Origin: Bremerella sp. JC817
Lineage (GTDB): Bacteria > Planctomycetota > Planctomycetia > Pirellulales > Pirellulaceae
Assembly (NCBI RefSeq): GCF_040718835.1
Contig: NZ_JBFEFG010000259.1
Span: 62,001 to 126,000 of the forward strand
Reading direction: 5' to 3'
Length of the DNA: 64,000 bases
Shown: piece after piece, positions 33,739 to 42,598 of the stretch
How positions within the stretch are numbered: the first letter of the stretch is position 1
Layout of the letters: every line of letters starts with the position of its first letter
Notes under the pieces: generated by a model
Seen by the model: only the letters and a program-made list of their open reading frames with translations
What the model was told of the DNA's origin: nothing
Database searches by the model: none
Program-made: the position numbers and the translations under genes

Positions 33739-35183
33739 GCCCACGTTTCGCAAGTGCGGTTACTCTCGACGATCTTCCTTGTTTGCTGCCGGACGAAGCG
33801 ATCTATCCCGCGGCGGCGCGGCTCGCCAACAGCTATCGCTGCCCGGTCGGTCCGGAAGCAGGTCAGGCCTTTCTACTGATGACGCGTGGCGATGTCGACT
33901 CGTTAACCAAAGATGCCGCGGTCACCCTTGCGTGGCAGATCGTCGACAAAAGCGGACCTTCCCCGGTCACCACCACGCACGACTTCACCGGGCTTTACTT
34001 CGTTCAAGCGACACGCCTTTTATGCGGTGCCGATGCCGACCCGAACGCCGCGATGCTGGTCGAGCTTCGCGACGTGCGTCACCTGCTGAAGCTGACTAGC
34101 GTTGGCGTCGCCCAGTACAACCTTCGTGGGATCTGCCTGGCGACGACCTTCCTGCCGGAGTCCCGCGATAGCGGCAGCGATTGGACCTGGGCGAGCATGT
34201 TGGGAGACCTGTGGAGCAAGCTTCCGGCTTCCCTCGCCGGGACCGCGCCGACACTTCCTTTTACGCCGCATGGCACGCCGGAAGGTTGGAAGTTTGTCGG
34301 CATCAGCGTTTGGGAAGCGATCGATCAGGTACTGACCAAGCTCGGCTGCACCATTGCCTTCGACCCGCGCGACGCGTCGTTCACGTTCGTCGAAGTCGGA
34401 GCCGAGCAGCTTCTGACGGTCGACGACGGGGAAGGGGGCACCGAATCGGTGGCGATCGACGCCTTGACGATTTCGGTCACCTTTCAAGCCGAACCAATCC
34501 CAGGCAACGCGACCACCATTCCCGAGAAGCTTCGGATTTGGTTTCCGATCTGGCACGATGTCTTTGGTGCCGGTTGGCCGCAAGCTTGGGACGAAGCATG
34601 GACCGGCGATCGAACCGCCATTCATCAATCGCGGAACACATCGCATGCCGATGCGGTCGCTGGAACGGTGGTCGACCTGTGGGAAGACCTTTCCGCTTGC
34701 TACGACGGCGAGGATGAACTGCAAAACGAAACCGACCTGGCCGGCCGTGCCGATGCGATGCTTACCAGGTGGCTGAGCGCCGCGACGATCGTGCCGCGGC
34801 ACCAGGTGTTAATTGGCATCGAATCGGCCATCCTCCCGGGCAGCGAGATCCAAGAGGTGCTGTGGCGGAACTGGGGCGAGACACTCGGCGGCAGTGTGAC
34901 CGAATTCCGGACCGGGCCGCGCAGCGTTGGACTATCTGCTCGCTTGCGACCAGCCGAGCCCAACATTGGCAGCGTCTTCAATGTCACGCTGACCGAAGAC
35001 ATGTCGGCGACCAGCAGCCATCAAGCTCGCTTCACCTTCGACGACACCACCGGCGGAGCGATGGGGCACGACCCTGGCAGTCGCTGGAACAACGCGACCA
35101 GTGGCGACGAAGCGATCGTTGGCTGGATCAACAATCGCTGGCAGTTCCTCGATGTTTATAACTGCGACGCGATCTCTAGCTAG
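33735..35183 (+). CDS. Phage-block structural protein, 482 aa
   Basis: Overlaps the portal stop by four bases (ATGA). Beta-rich protein without TM; the second half contains IPGNATTIPEKLRIWFPIWH and QVLIGIESAILPGSEIQEV, patterns seen in phage baseplate-hub/late control-like proteins. A Mu-like or siphovirus hub or head protein is possible but not proven. Operon position after the portal is consistent with a virion component. Confidence 0.6.
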   Translation: MSPRFASAVTLDDLPCLLPDEAIYPAAARLANSYRCPVGPEAGQAFLLMTRGDVDSLTKDAAVTLAWQIVDKSGPSPVTTTHDFTGLYFVQATRLLCGADADPNAAMLVELRDVRHLLKLTSVGVAQYNLRGICLATTFLPESRDSGSDWTWASMLGDLWSKLPASLAGTAPTLPFTPHGTPEGWKFVGISVWEAIDQVLTKLGCTIAFDPRDASFTFVEVGAEQLLTVDDGEGGTESVAIDALTISVTFQAEPIPGNATTIPEKLRIWFPIWHDVFGAGWPQAWDEAWTGDRTAIHQSRNTSHADAVAGTVVDLWEDLSACYDGEDELQNETDLAGRADAMLTRWLSAATIVPRHQVLIGIESAILPGSEIQEVLWRNWGETLGGSVTEFRTGPRSVGLSARLRPAEPNIGSVFNVTLTEDMSATSSHQARFTFDDTTGGAMGHDPGSRWNNATSGDEAIVGWINNRWQFLDVYNCDAISS

Positions 35184-35194
35184 AAAGGGGCCCC

Positions 35195-36328
35195 ATGTAT
35201 CGTCGCCATTGCCAATGTTGTTACACGCCGAACAAGCCATGCGTCTCGGTCACCGGCAGTTGGGCCGCCGCATCCGGTACTTGGTCGCCGGTGGTCGGAG
35301 GTGCCACGTGCACTAGCCCTGGGGCGTTCCTATATTCGCCGGCCAGCGGACTCAATCCCGGCGACCGCCAGGGAATGCAGCTTCAGATTACTGGCTCGGA
35401 TGCCTTCGTCGCTGGCTGGATCTTCGATGCCGACGACGAAGCGAATTGCCATCGGTTGAAGATCACCAAAACCTCAAGCGATGTCATCGCCGAACTGGAA
35501 CAGGTCATCAGCGGGTTGGCCGTCACGCTCGATTCGTGGGACATGCCGCAGCTGGCGGCCTTCAGCGGATTCTCTGCCGCGTCGGCTGAGTACGCCAACT
35601 ACGTCACGTTGTCGGCGATTCTCGACAGCTCGCTTAACGCGATCACCAGTTGGGGCTGTGGCTTTCCACGCGACGGCAGTTATCAGAAGCGGGGCGGGCC
35701 GAAGCTTGGCTTCTTTGCCGATTCGTTCGACGGCGGATCGCTGACGATGGTGCGTTACCCGGCCGGTTCGCTCTCGCCGCACGATGGCTACTACGGCCGC
35801 AATACGTGCGCCGGGGCGATGCCCGGCTTTTGCAGTTTCGGCGTGGCTGGCTTCGATAATACGGCCCTCATCAAGTTTGGCGGGACCGATCAGGTCTATT
35901 ACGAGCTCGACGTTTCAGGGCTTTCCCTCACCAGCGATCGTTGCGGCGAGGACGAAGCGTTCTGGCTGTCTGGCAACATCGACTGGAACCCTGGCTCGGC
36001 AGGCAGCATCCAGTGCAGCTACCAGAATGCCTCCCCCAAGGTTTGCCCTGGCGGCGACTGGCAGATCGAAACGTCAGTCATCGTCACCACGAACCTGCCA
36101 TACGCCGACGAGAACCTTCGCCGCGACATCGCCCAGCTGGAACTGACGGTCATCTATCGTCGAGCCTTCAACAGTAGCGTCCGCGAATATCGTTTCCGCG
36201 GCTACGTGCAGCAAGACAGCTTCACCGCCGGTCAGCCGATTACGCTGCCGCTGTATTCGGAATCGATCAGCGGTGCCGAGAAACCATTTCATGGCACCCC
36301 AATCAAGGCGACCCTGACATGCGTGTAA
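35195..36328 (+). CDS. Phage-block hypothetical with Cys-rich N-terminus, 377 aa
   Basis: Opens MYRRHCQCCYTPNKPCVSVT with four Cys in about a dozen residues, possibly a zinc-binding knot. It then has long Gly/Ser/Thr beta-type segments (AAASGTWSPVVGGATC, SGFSAASAEYANYVTLSA, FGGTDQVYYELDVSGLSLTS) and further Cys pairs. Fits a tail-spike or fibre-tip protein. Eleven bases after the previous stop and 10-base overlap with the next gene, so it is in the block D operon. Confidence 0.58.
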   Translation: MYRRHCQCCYTPNKPCVSVTGSWAAASGTWSPVVGGATCTSPGAFLYSPASGLNPGDRQGMQLQITGSDAFVAGWIFDADDEANCHRLKITKTSSDVIAELEQVISGLAVTLDSWDMPQLAAFSGFSAASAEYANYVTLSAILDSSLNAITSWGCGFPRDGSYQKRGGPKLGFFADSFDGGSLTMVRYPAGSLSPHDGYYGRNTCAGAMPGFCSFGVAGFDNTALIKFGGTDQVYYELDVSGLSLTSDRCGEDEAFWLSGNIDWNPGSAGSIQCSYQNASPKVCPGGDWQIETSVIVTTNLPYADENLRRDIAQLELTVIYRRAFNSSVREYRFRGYVQQDSFTAGQPITLPLYSESISGAEKPFHGTPIKATLTCV

Positions 36329-36693
36329 TGTGCGACCTGATCCGCGACGGCGAAACCTGGAAATGCCAGATCTGCGGCTGGACGATCGCCGCCCCGATGT
36401 TCCGCTTTCGTCCGCAGCGGCGCTGCCGCGCTTCGCCGACGACGCCTGGCACGAAAGCGACTCAAAAGAATCACCACCGCACAGTCGAGCAAATGCAGGT
36501 GTTGCTCGACCAGCATTGCCGGAACTGCCCATCGTTTGTCGACAGCACGAACGTCGCCCGCCTCAAGTGCCGCCAGCTCCCTGCTTGCGGCTGTCTCTGG
36601 GAAAAGCTGCGATCCAAACTATGGTCCTGTCCGCTCGGGCAATTTCGACGCGACGAAGATCTGTACCGCGCGATGCGACGCTTCGGAAAGTAA
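36319..36693 (+). CDS. Small Cys-rich protein, zinc-knuckle type, 124 aa
   Basis: Overlaps the stop of the preceding gene by ten bases. The N-terminus has CQICGWTIAAPMF and the second half CRNCPSF... CRQLPACGCLWEK, SCPLGQF: multiple CxxC pairs resembling zinc ribbons. In planctomycete phage regions such proteins recur next to tail genes; a role in virion assembly or host DNA contact is possible. Second ATG at 36328 also plausible. Confidence 0.55.
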   Translation: MRVMCDLIRDGETWKCQICGWTIAAPMFRFRPQRRCRASPTTPGTKATQKNHHRTVEQMQVLLDQHCRNCPSFVDSTNVARLKCRQLPACGCLWEKLRSKLWSCPLGQFRRDEDLYRAMRRFGK

Positions 36694-36714
36694 ACCGTCC
36701 GCTCGCGACCTGAG

Positions 36715-36737
36715 GCCGGCCTTTCCAAAGGACCGGC
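36715..36737 (+). terminator. Rho-independent-like hairpin within block D
   Basis: Arms GCCGGCCTTT (36715-36724) and AAAGGACCGGC (36727-36737) form a ten-pair stem with one bulged A and a two-base loop, followed by TTTCTTC. It lies between the Cys-rich gene (stop 36693) and the next small gene (start 36875), so it may end the structural part of the operon. Confidence 0.6.
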
Positions 36738-36874
36738 TTTCTTCGTTCTTGGTCGCTTCGCTGTCAACCCAATGACCTGGACAGCTCTTCTTGGCTCGGC
36801 AGAATCGGCCGCTTGTTTGCCTGGCTGGAGTGTGGCTGGGGTTGGTTCTTTTCTTTTTGGGTCGAGGTGAATCG

Positions 36875-37198
36875 ATGACCTTTCACGATCAAACCGCATC
36901 CTTAATCGCTCAGGCCGTAGGTCGCTTGAGCGGGAACTTTTCGTGGGCACTGCTCGGGGGCGTGGTGCAACAGTTTCTGATCGATGCCATGAAACTCGCC
37001 GGGTCGCAGTTGGCCGAGCAGGGGCACGAGAAGAAGGCGCTGGTGATGGCCGCGCTTTCGCAACTGCTCGACACGTTGCCGCTGCCGACCTGGCTGGCGC
37101 TGTTGCGGGTTCCGCTGAAGTCGCTCTTGCTGCACATCGCCGACGGGGCGATCGAAGCGATCTATCTCCGTTTTCAGGAGCAAATCAGCCATGAGTAG
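36875..37198 (+). CDS. Small helical protein, holin-region candidate, 107 aa
   Basis: ATG 36875 has GAGGTG ahead. The sequence has amphipathic to hydrophobic helices (WALLGGVVQQFLIDAMKLAG, ALVMAALSQLLDTLPLPTWL, LALLRVPLKSLLLHIADGAI), enough for peripheral membrane binding or one to two membrane helices. It is followed within the operon by clear TM proteins. Holin-like function is only inferred from position before a protease gene. Confidence 0.5.
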   Translation: MTFHDQTASLIAQAVGRLSGNFSWALLGGVVQQFLIDAMKLAGSQLAEQGHEKKALVMAALSQLLDTLPLPTWLALLRVPLKSLLLHIADGAIEAIYLRFQEQISHE

Positions 37199-37502
37199 TC
37201 TCACCCTTGGGCTTCTGATCTTCGTCGGCGGCGTGCTGTGGAAATGGCTTTCCGGCGCCAAGCCGATCGCATCGGCAGTCGTGTCCTCGAATGTCGCCAG
37301 CCAACTGCGCAGCGTCTCGACGGTTTCGGCCGCGGCAACCGTGCCGACTCCTCGCTCGCAAACGGAGGCCTTCGCGGCCTGGCTGGTGCTGCGCGAGGTA
37401 ATGCAGCAGCAAGGCGCGACCGCGGCGGAAATTGAAACGGCGGCCGATTCGGTCGCCAAACGCATCATGCTTCCATCGCAGGAGACGCAACATGAAGGGT
37501 AG
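37191..37502 (+). CDS. Single-TM small protein, 103 aa
   Basis: Overlaps the previous gene by eight bases. N-terminal TM (LTLGLLIFVGGVLWKWLSG), then an Ala/Ser-rich linker and a helical tail (FAAWLVLREVMQQQGATAAE, IETAADSVAKRIML). A membrane-bound small phage protein of the kind found in lysis cassettes (spanin or holin accessory), but no signature is decisive. Confidence 0.55.
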   Translation: MSSLTLGLLIFVGGVLWKWLSGAKPIASAVVSSNVASQLRSVSTVSAAATVPTPRSQTEAFAAWLVLREVMQQQGATAAEIETAADSVAKRIMLPSQETQHEG

Positions 37503-37977
37503 TTCGCTCGTCGTTCTCTCAGGCGTGGCGCTAGTGGCGTATTCGCTGATCGCTCCTCGTTTGCCAGGCAGCGGCATCACGCCGCCGCCGATAAATCCTG
37601 GCGGGCCCGATCTGCTGACGGTCTTTTCCCAATCGGACCAGCCGCAGCAAGCGGCAGCCGATGCCTGCGAGTTTGGTTGCTTGTGCGAATCGATCGCCGA
37701 GATGATCGACTTCGATGGCCACCAAACGGAACCGCAGCTGAGCACTGGCCAGCAGTTGGATAACTTCCGGAAGCTGAGTCGTTTCTATCAGCTTCACGGG
37801 GCCAGTTATGCCCAGCGTTACCCCGCCTTAGCCGACGTTGCCGGAAGTTACTTGCAAAACGAACTGGGGAACGACGGTGGCAAGATCGAACCCGCCAGGC
37901 GTGCCCGATGGATCGCCGCGTATCGCACCCTGGCCACTTCCGCCCACTACGCCTCTGATTATCTGGAGTGGAAATGA
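37492..37977 (+). CDS. Signal/TM-anchored phage-block protein, 161 aa
   Basis: ATG 37492 chosen (the longer frame begins with basic low-complexity sequence). Overlaps the previous stop by 11 bases. An N-terminal hydrophobic segment (SLVVLSGVALVAYSLIAPRL) directs it to the membrane or periplasm. The outer domain has a Cys pair (ADACEFGCLCESIAE) and helices (LGNDGGKIEPARRARWIAAY). Translationally coupled (ATGA) to the C1 peptidase gene. Function unknown. Confidence 0.55.
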   Translation: MKGSSLVVLSGVALVAYSLIAPRLPGSGITPPPINPGGPDLLTVFSQSDQPQQAAADACEFGCLCESIAEMIDFDGHQTEPQLSTGQQLDNFRKLSRFYQLHGASYAQRYPALADVAGSYLQNELGNDGGKIEPARRARWIAAYRTLATSAHYASDYLEWK

Positions 37978-39128
37978 ATTCGAAGCTTTCATCGCTCAAC
38001 GTTGGCTTGCTGTTGGTTGCGTTGCTGGCAGGCCTGCTAGTCGTGGGACGGCTTGTGCCCACCACAACGTCAAATCTCGCGCCGGCGAAACCTTCGCTCG
38101 CAGTTCAACCGAAACCAAACGATCCGCCATCGGCACTGTTCGGCTATCAACCACGCCCTGCCGAAACGCGTCGCTTCCTACAACAGTTGCCCAAAGCGAA
38201 CATCCGCCAGGCCGCACCGGGATTGTTCCAGGCCGCCGCAGCTCCGCACGATGTCTTTCTGTATCGAGCCTTGTACAGGGCACATCAGCAGAAGTTTGGT
38301 CAGCCATGGCAGGTCGGTCGGCAGGGGATCGGCGACTGTGTTTCTTGGGGTTGGGCGCATGGGGCGGATATTCATCTCGCGGTGATGTGGAGCCTGGGCG
38401 ATTCCGCCGACTGGAAGCCAGTGGCGACCGAGTCGATCTACGGCGGGTCGCGGGTCGAAGCTCGGGGCGTCGCGCGAGGTGGTTGGTCGGATGGCAGCTA
38501 CGGCGCGGCGGCGGCTCGGTGGGTTCGCGAGTACGGGCTCATCTTTCGCGAGCCATACGATCAGGTCGATCTTTCCACCTACTCGGCGAAACGAGCCAAA
38601 GACTGGGGCAACTATGGCAATGGCGGCAAGGATGACGACGGCCAGCTTGACGATCAGGCCCGTCAGCATCCAGTGCGAAACGTGGCCCTGGTCACCAACT
38701 TCGACGAGGCGGCTGCCGCGATTGCCAGTGGTTACCCAGTGCCGGTTTGCTCGAATCAAGGTTTCGCCTCGAAGCGTGATGCCGACGGTTTCGCGCGGCC
38801 CTCAGGCACATGGCCGCATTGCATGTGCTTCGTCGCCGTACGGCATGGCGATCGGCCCGGCCTGCTTTGTTTGAACAGTTGGGGACCGAACTGGATCGAG
38901 GGGCCGAAGTGGCCTGATGACATGCCCGATGGTTCGTTCTGGGTCGAGAAGTCGGTCGTCGATCGAATGTTGGCAGGCGAAGATTCGTTCTGCGTGAGTG
39001 GCTACGACGGCTTTCCGTTTCGCGAGCTCGATCACGCGCTGTGGGTTCAGGTCGAATTGCCCCTCGAAGTGTGGCAACCAGCGGCCGAATCTGATTCCTT
39101 TCACCCTGAATACGCACTTGCTCCGTAA
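37974..39128 (+). CDS. Membrane-anchored papain-like (C1) cysteine protease
   Basis: ATG 37974 (a GTG lies two codons upstream). N-terminal TM (LNVGLLLVALLAGLLVVGRL) then the C1 peptidase fold. Oxyanion/active-site segment QGIGDCVSWGWAHGAD has Cys122; TWPHCMCFVAVRHGD has His282; CLNSWGPNWIEG has Asn301, the classical Cys-His-Asn triad in the right order. There is no long inhibitory propeptide, only ~80 residues before the Cys region. In a phage cassette it might degrade host envelope proteins or process virion parts; papain-like proteases are rare as phage lysins, so the role is open. Confidence 0.82.
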   Translation: MNSKLSSLNVGLLLVALLAGLLVVGRLVPTTTSNLAPAKPSLAVQPKPNDPPSALFGYQPRPAETRRFLQQLPKANIRQAAPGLFQAAAAPHDVFLYRALYRAHQQKFGQPWQVGRQGIGDCVSWGWAHGADIHLAVMWSLGDSADWKPVATESIYGGSRVEARGVARGGWSDGSYGAAAARWVREYGLIFREPYDQVDLSTYSAKRAKDWGNYGNGGKDDDGQLDDQARQHPVRNVALVTNFDEAAAAIASGYPVPVCSNQGFASKRDADGFARPSGTWPHCMCFVAVRHGDRPGLLCLNSWGPNWIEGPKWPDDMPDGSFWVEKSVVDRMLAGEDSFCVSGYDGFPFRELDHALWVQVELPLEVWQPAAESDSFHPEYALAP

Positions 39129-39137
39129 GGTGACGTC

Positions 39138-39467
39138 ATGAAACCAAGCCACTATTTGATGTTGTTGATTGTGTTGGTGCTGGGGCTGTATGCCCTGGCC
39201 GATCGAACCGCCGACGTGGTGAATGGCCCGGTCCCGGCCGACGCTCAGCACGACACGCTGCGGAAACGAATCGTCCGCGTTCTGGCCAACTGGTTGATCG
39301 ACCGCAATATGCGTCAGCCAGCGCCGACCGAAGAGGACTCGATCGATGCAGAGCGTACCCGTTCGCTGGCTCAGCAGCCTGCCTACCTTTCGCATCCACC
39401 GGCGATTCCTCCGAGCCAACTGCTCAGCAGCCGCGACGCGCCGCTCGATCATCGCCATGGCTGGTAG
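39138..39467 (+). CDS. Single-TM small protein after C1 protease, 109 aa
   Basis: RBS AAGGTGACGTC ahead of ATG 39138. N-terminal hydrophobic helix (YLMLLIVLVLGLYALADRT) followed by a soluble helical segment (RKRIVRVLANWLIDRN) and a Pro/Ser-rich tail. Part of the block D exit module; could be a membrane partner of the protease. Not recognised. Confidence 0.5.
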   Translation: MKPSHYLMLLIVLVLGLYALADRTADVVNGPVPADAQHDTLRKRIVRVLANWLIDRNMRQPAPTEEDSIDAERTRSLAQQPAYLSHPPAIPPSQLLSSRDAPLDHRHGW

Positions 39468-39497
39468 TCACGATTCTTTCAACTGGGAAACTGAACT

Positions 39498-40064
39498 ATG
39501 AAATCGATGCTCACGCTTTCGCTGCTTCTCGCGGCTTTCACTGGCAGCAGCGAACGACAACCGGCCCGCAGTCAATCAGCCGCCCGGGCCCAAGCGGCGG
39601 TCACGCTGGCCTATGCCGCGATCGTTCCGACTGAAGTCCCTTCGCTAGAAATCTCTCCCGATGCCTCTCGACCTGGGCAGAGTATACCGGCGGTGAAGCC
39701 AGTGCGGCGAAAACCAATCGGCTACGCCGAGGCCTACGCGTTGTATCAACAGTCGCGGAAGCCGATGGTAGTGATGCTGACCGCGCGGTGGTGCCCCGCC
39801 TGTCCGGCGACGCGGCAGCGGCTTTTTTCGCGGCAGCAAGAGGGCCAGCTCGATGGCGCGACGGTCGTGGTGCTCGACATCGACCAGCAACCCGAAACGG
39901 CGCGGCAGATCGCCAAGGCCGCACGGCATACTAATTCCAGTGGCAGCTTCACGATTCCGCTCGTTGTGCGGTTCGACTGGGAAGGGGAGACGCAGATCGC
40001 TCGGCGGGTCGGCGCGATCGAAACCCTCTCGATCCCGCCGCAAGACCTGTCGGCGTTCGAGTGA
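39498..40064 (+). CDS. Exported thioredoxin-like protein with WCPAC site
   Basis: 188 aa. Short signal-like N-terminus (LTLSLLLAAFTGSS) and Pro/Ser linker precede a compact thioredoxin fold: KPMVVMLTARWCPACPATRQ with the CxxC pair at residues 99 and 102, then ATVVVLDIDQQPETARQIAK and IPLVVRFDWEGETQIAR (cis-Pro in SFTIPL). Likely acts outside the cytoplasm on disulfides, for example of the Cys-rich phage-block proteins. It is the last gene of block D. Confidence 0.78.
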   Translation: MKSMLTLSLLLAAFTGSSERQPARSQSAARAQAAVTLAYAAIVPTEVPSLEISPDASRPGQSIPAVKPVRRKPIGYAEAYALYQQSRKPMVVMLTARWCPACPATRQRLFSRQQEGQLDGATVVVLDIDQQPETARQIAKAARHTNSSGSFTIPLVVRFDWEGETQIARRVGAIETLSIPPQDLSAFE

Positions 40065-40182
40065 TCGCAAGTCACTACGAAGCATCGGCGGCAGAACGAC
40101 GGGATCCGTTGAATTCCAACTTCAGGCCAGATTGCTCAGCAGAGCAGGGGAGCCCTATCGCTAGTAAGCCAAGAAACAAAAA

Positions 40183-40234
40183 TGGACAAGTTGCCGGCGG
40201 AGTTCTGAGGCCCACCTGACCGGCAACTTGTCCA
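40183..40234. terminator. Strong inverted repeat between convergent genes
   Basis: TGGACAAGTTGCCGG (40183-40197) and CCGGCAACTTGTCCA (40220-40234) pair perfectly over 15 bp with a 22-base loop. It lies between the thioredoxin-like gene and the convergent methyl-accepting gene and would stop transcription from both. The remainder of 40065-40277 is gene-free. Confidence 0.72.
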
Positions 40235-40277
40235 CAGCCCCCTGATGGAATTGGGTTGGCCGCACGGGATTGTTGGT

Positions 40278-41654
40278 TTACAGCTTCGCTAGTTCGTCGC
40301 TCAAGTTCACCAGCAAGTCTGCCGTCGTACCGAGCGAGGAGATGATCGCCGATTGCTCTTCAATCGCGGCGGCGACCTGGGTGGTGTTACTGTTCACTTC
40401 CGAAACGCTCTTGCCGATACCATTGGTCGCTTCGATCACGTCCTTGATCGTTGCTCGGATCCGTTCGACCCGTTCCGCGATCGTTTCGGTTGCCGAGCGA
40501 GTTCCGGTGGCCAGGGCCTTCACTTCCGATGCCACGACCGCGAACCCGCGCCCCGCCTCGCCGGCGCGGGCCGCTTCGATCGTTGCATTCAAAGCCAGAA
40601 GATTGGTCTGTTCCGCCAGGTCGCGAATCAACGTCACGACGTCGTCGATCTCGGCGCTGCACTCGCCAAGCGTATCGATCGACTTGCCGGCCTGTTTCGA
40701 TTGCGTCTCGGCATCGTTCGAGAGGTTCGCCGTGCGCGTGATGTTTTGCGTAATCTCGGTAATCGCCGCTCCCATGTCTTGAACGCTGCTAGCCACTCCT
40801 TGGCCCACTTCATTCAGCTTGCCGACTTGGGTTCGAATGCGAGCTTGTTCGGTCATGATGGTCCAGGTTGCCATGACACCAATCATCTTGCCACTACGAT
40901 TGGAAATCGAATGGACCTGCAATTCGAGGATCTCGTCGCCAAGCGTAATCATTGACTTGACGGGCAGGTTGGCTGGACTGGAAAGGATGTTGCGTTGATG
41001 CTGCGGATTCTTATGGAAGATATCGATCGAACTACCCACCACTTTATTGGGCGCAACGGGCAAGAGGTGGGCGATCTTTTGCATCGAGGCGAGCGAAGCG
41101 GGATTCATATAACGAATCACCAGGTCCGAGTCGGCAAAGATCAGGTTCGTGGGCAACGCGTCGACCACTCCTTGAAGTCGTAACGCCTCTTCCATGTTCT
41201 CGACTTCGGCGGTCACGTCGATCGCCACTTTTACGACGCTAACCGGAATGCCGTCTTCGTTAAACACGGGGTTGTACGTCGCCCGGATGAAGACCTCTTT
41301 TCCATTCTTGCCGATACGTGTAAATCGATCCGAGAAATAACGCCCCGATCGAAGTTGGTGCCAGAACTCCTGATACGCGGGCGAATTGACGTAGTCTTCG
41401 GCGACGAACATGCTGTGATGCTTGCCGATGACTTCCTTGCGGGTATAGCCCATCGTCGCTAAGAAGTTGTCGTTGACCTCCAGGATGGTTCCATCCATCG
41501 AGAACTCGATCGTCCCATTGGATTTGCTGATGGCCTCGAGCTTCGCCTCAGCCGCCTCCAATTTTCTGGTCAGTTGTTGGATTTCACCTGACTGAGCATC
41601 CGAGCCAAACCAACTCCAGGAAGACTTTTGCGAAGCAACTGCAACAGAACTCAT
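40278..41654 (-). CDS. Soluble PAS-PAS methyl-accepting chemotaxis protein
   Basis: ATG 41652-41654 was chosen (a GTG four codons upstream also fits). No TM or HAMP is present. N-terminal coiled coil, first PAS ([39 protein letters not shown], then [20 protein letters not shown]), second PAS-like ([20 protein letters not shown]), then the MCP signalling tip: [20 protein letters not shown] and [15 protein letters not shown], the diagnostic hairpin that contacts CheA/CheW. A cytoplasmic sensor, of redox or ligand by PAS (heme or FAD cofactor not readable). Near the phytochrome operon, which may indicate joint light/redox taxis. Confidence 0.9.
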   Translation of the reverse strand: MSSVAVASQKSSWSWFGSDAQSGEIQQLTRKLEAAEAKLEAISKSNGTIEFSMDGTILEVNDNFLATMGYTRKEVIGKHHSMFVAEDYVNSPAYQEFWHQLRSGRYFSDRFTRIGKNGKEVFIRATYNPVFNEDGIPVSVVKVAIDVTAEVENMEEALRLQGVVDALPTNLIFADSDLVIRYMNPASLASMQKIAHLLPVAPNKVVGSSIDIFHKNPQHQRNILSSPANLPVKSMITLGDEILELQVHSISNRSGKMIGVMATWTIMTEQARIRTQVGKLNEVGQGVASSVQDMGAAITEITQNITRTANLSNDAETQSKQAGKSIDTLGECSAEIDDVVTLIRDLAEQTNLLALNATIEAARAGEAGRGFAVVASEVKALATGTRSATETIAERVERIRATIKDVIEATNGIGKSVSEVNSNTTQVAAAIEEQSAIISSLGTTADLLVNLSDELAKL

Positions 41655-42049
41655 GGGACCACACACCTAAAGAAAATACGAATAGCGACTGCCTTGCATA
41701 ACTGTGCAAGTCTGTTCGCTTTGCATAACCATAGATTGCACAACACGTGCAGGCGGTTGCGCCTCCCCGCAAAGCAACGCCGATCCCCGCACTTGTAGTG
41801 GTCAGACCATGCCCCTTCAGCAAGTCACCTCGTTGCCTTCTACGCCGCGAGTGAGCGGTCACTTCGCCATGAACTTGAATTCATATGAAACTGCAGTTCT
41901 TGCATCAAACCGATGTCGCGATTCGGTTTATGGCAACGACGCTAAATAACAAGCATGCCACTGTGGTTTCCCGCAGGATGTTTGCAGAGACTCAGGGCGG
42001 GGGTGTAAGAAAAGCCTAACAAGGTTTCCGCGATTTTGGAGGCAACACC
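41655..42049. other. Gene-free interval
   Basis: 395 bases between two divergent genes, so it carries the promoter of the chemotaxis gene (minus) and probably of the 42050 gene (plus). TTGCATAAC occurs twice at 41694-41702 and 41721-41729; these may be operator sites. No gene was recognised. Confidence 0.5.
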
Positions 42050-42598
42050 ATGTTTCACCCCGATTTGTATTCGTTTATTTGCGAATCCACACCCAACCAA
42101 TGGACCACTACGGAGAAGTCGTACGACCTTTCCGTAGGGGCTGGCCCGGCGTATCGGTTCACGCATGTCGCTGTAAGTCTTCTCAATCCGGACATTCGTC
42201 TCTGCTGGGGAGCGCCGGCCGACTCATTTGCTGGCGGTCCCTCTCCGGTAGCGTACAACTTGAACTGGAGCGATGGTCGCGGGATCCATGTCCTGGCGAT
42301 CCATCGCAACGACCTCTTTCATAAGGACGAGGCTGTCCTTCTGCTCGACGACGGAGTGGCGCTATTGCGTCCAGAACGTGATGGGGTCCGGTTGTGGTAT
42401 TCGCAGCGGCGTGCCGCGTTGGCTCGCTTGCTTTTCGATCTTCATTCCACCTCCACCTTCACCTTCGATTCGATCGCATTTCGAGCGAACATTCAGGTAG
42501 GACAACCCTCGCCCGCGCGCTTCAGGCGGCGCGGCGATCAGCAACGTTGGCCTGGCCAGCCTCTGGCAGCAAGGTTTGGTTGGAAGTCCAACCGCTGA
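42050..42598 (+). CDS. Hypothetical protein with uncertain C-terminus
   Basis: ATG 42050 opens MFHPDLYSFICESTPNQWTT. Residues 1-130 read like a compact soluble beta domain (YRFTHVAVSLLNPDIRLCWG, GIHVLAIHRNDLFHKDEAVL). Beyond about residue 150 the frame turns into low-complexity Arg/Gly/Pro (FRRRGDQQRWPGQPLAAR), and another plus frame near 42520-42690 looks more protein-like, so a frameshift or broken 3' end is likely. Family unknown. Confidence 0.45.
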   Translation: MFHPDLYSFICESTPNQWTTTEKSYDLSVGAGPAYRFTHVAVSLLNPDIRLCWGAPADSFAGGPSPVAYNLNWSDGRGIHVLAIHRNDLFHKDEAVLLLDDGVALLRPERDGVRLWYSQRRAALARLLFDLHSTSTFTFDSIAFRANIQVGQPSPARFRRRGDQQRWPGQPLAARFGWKSNR

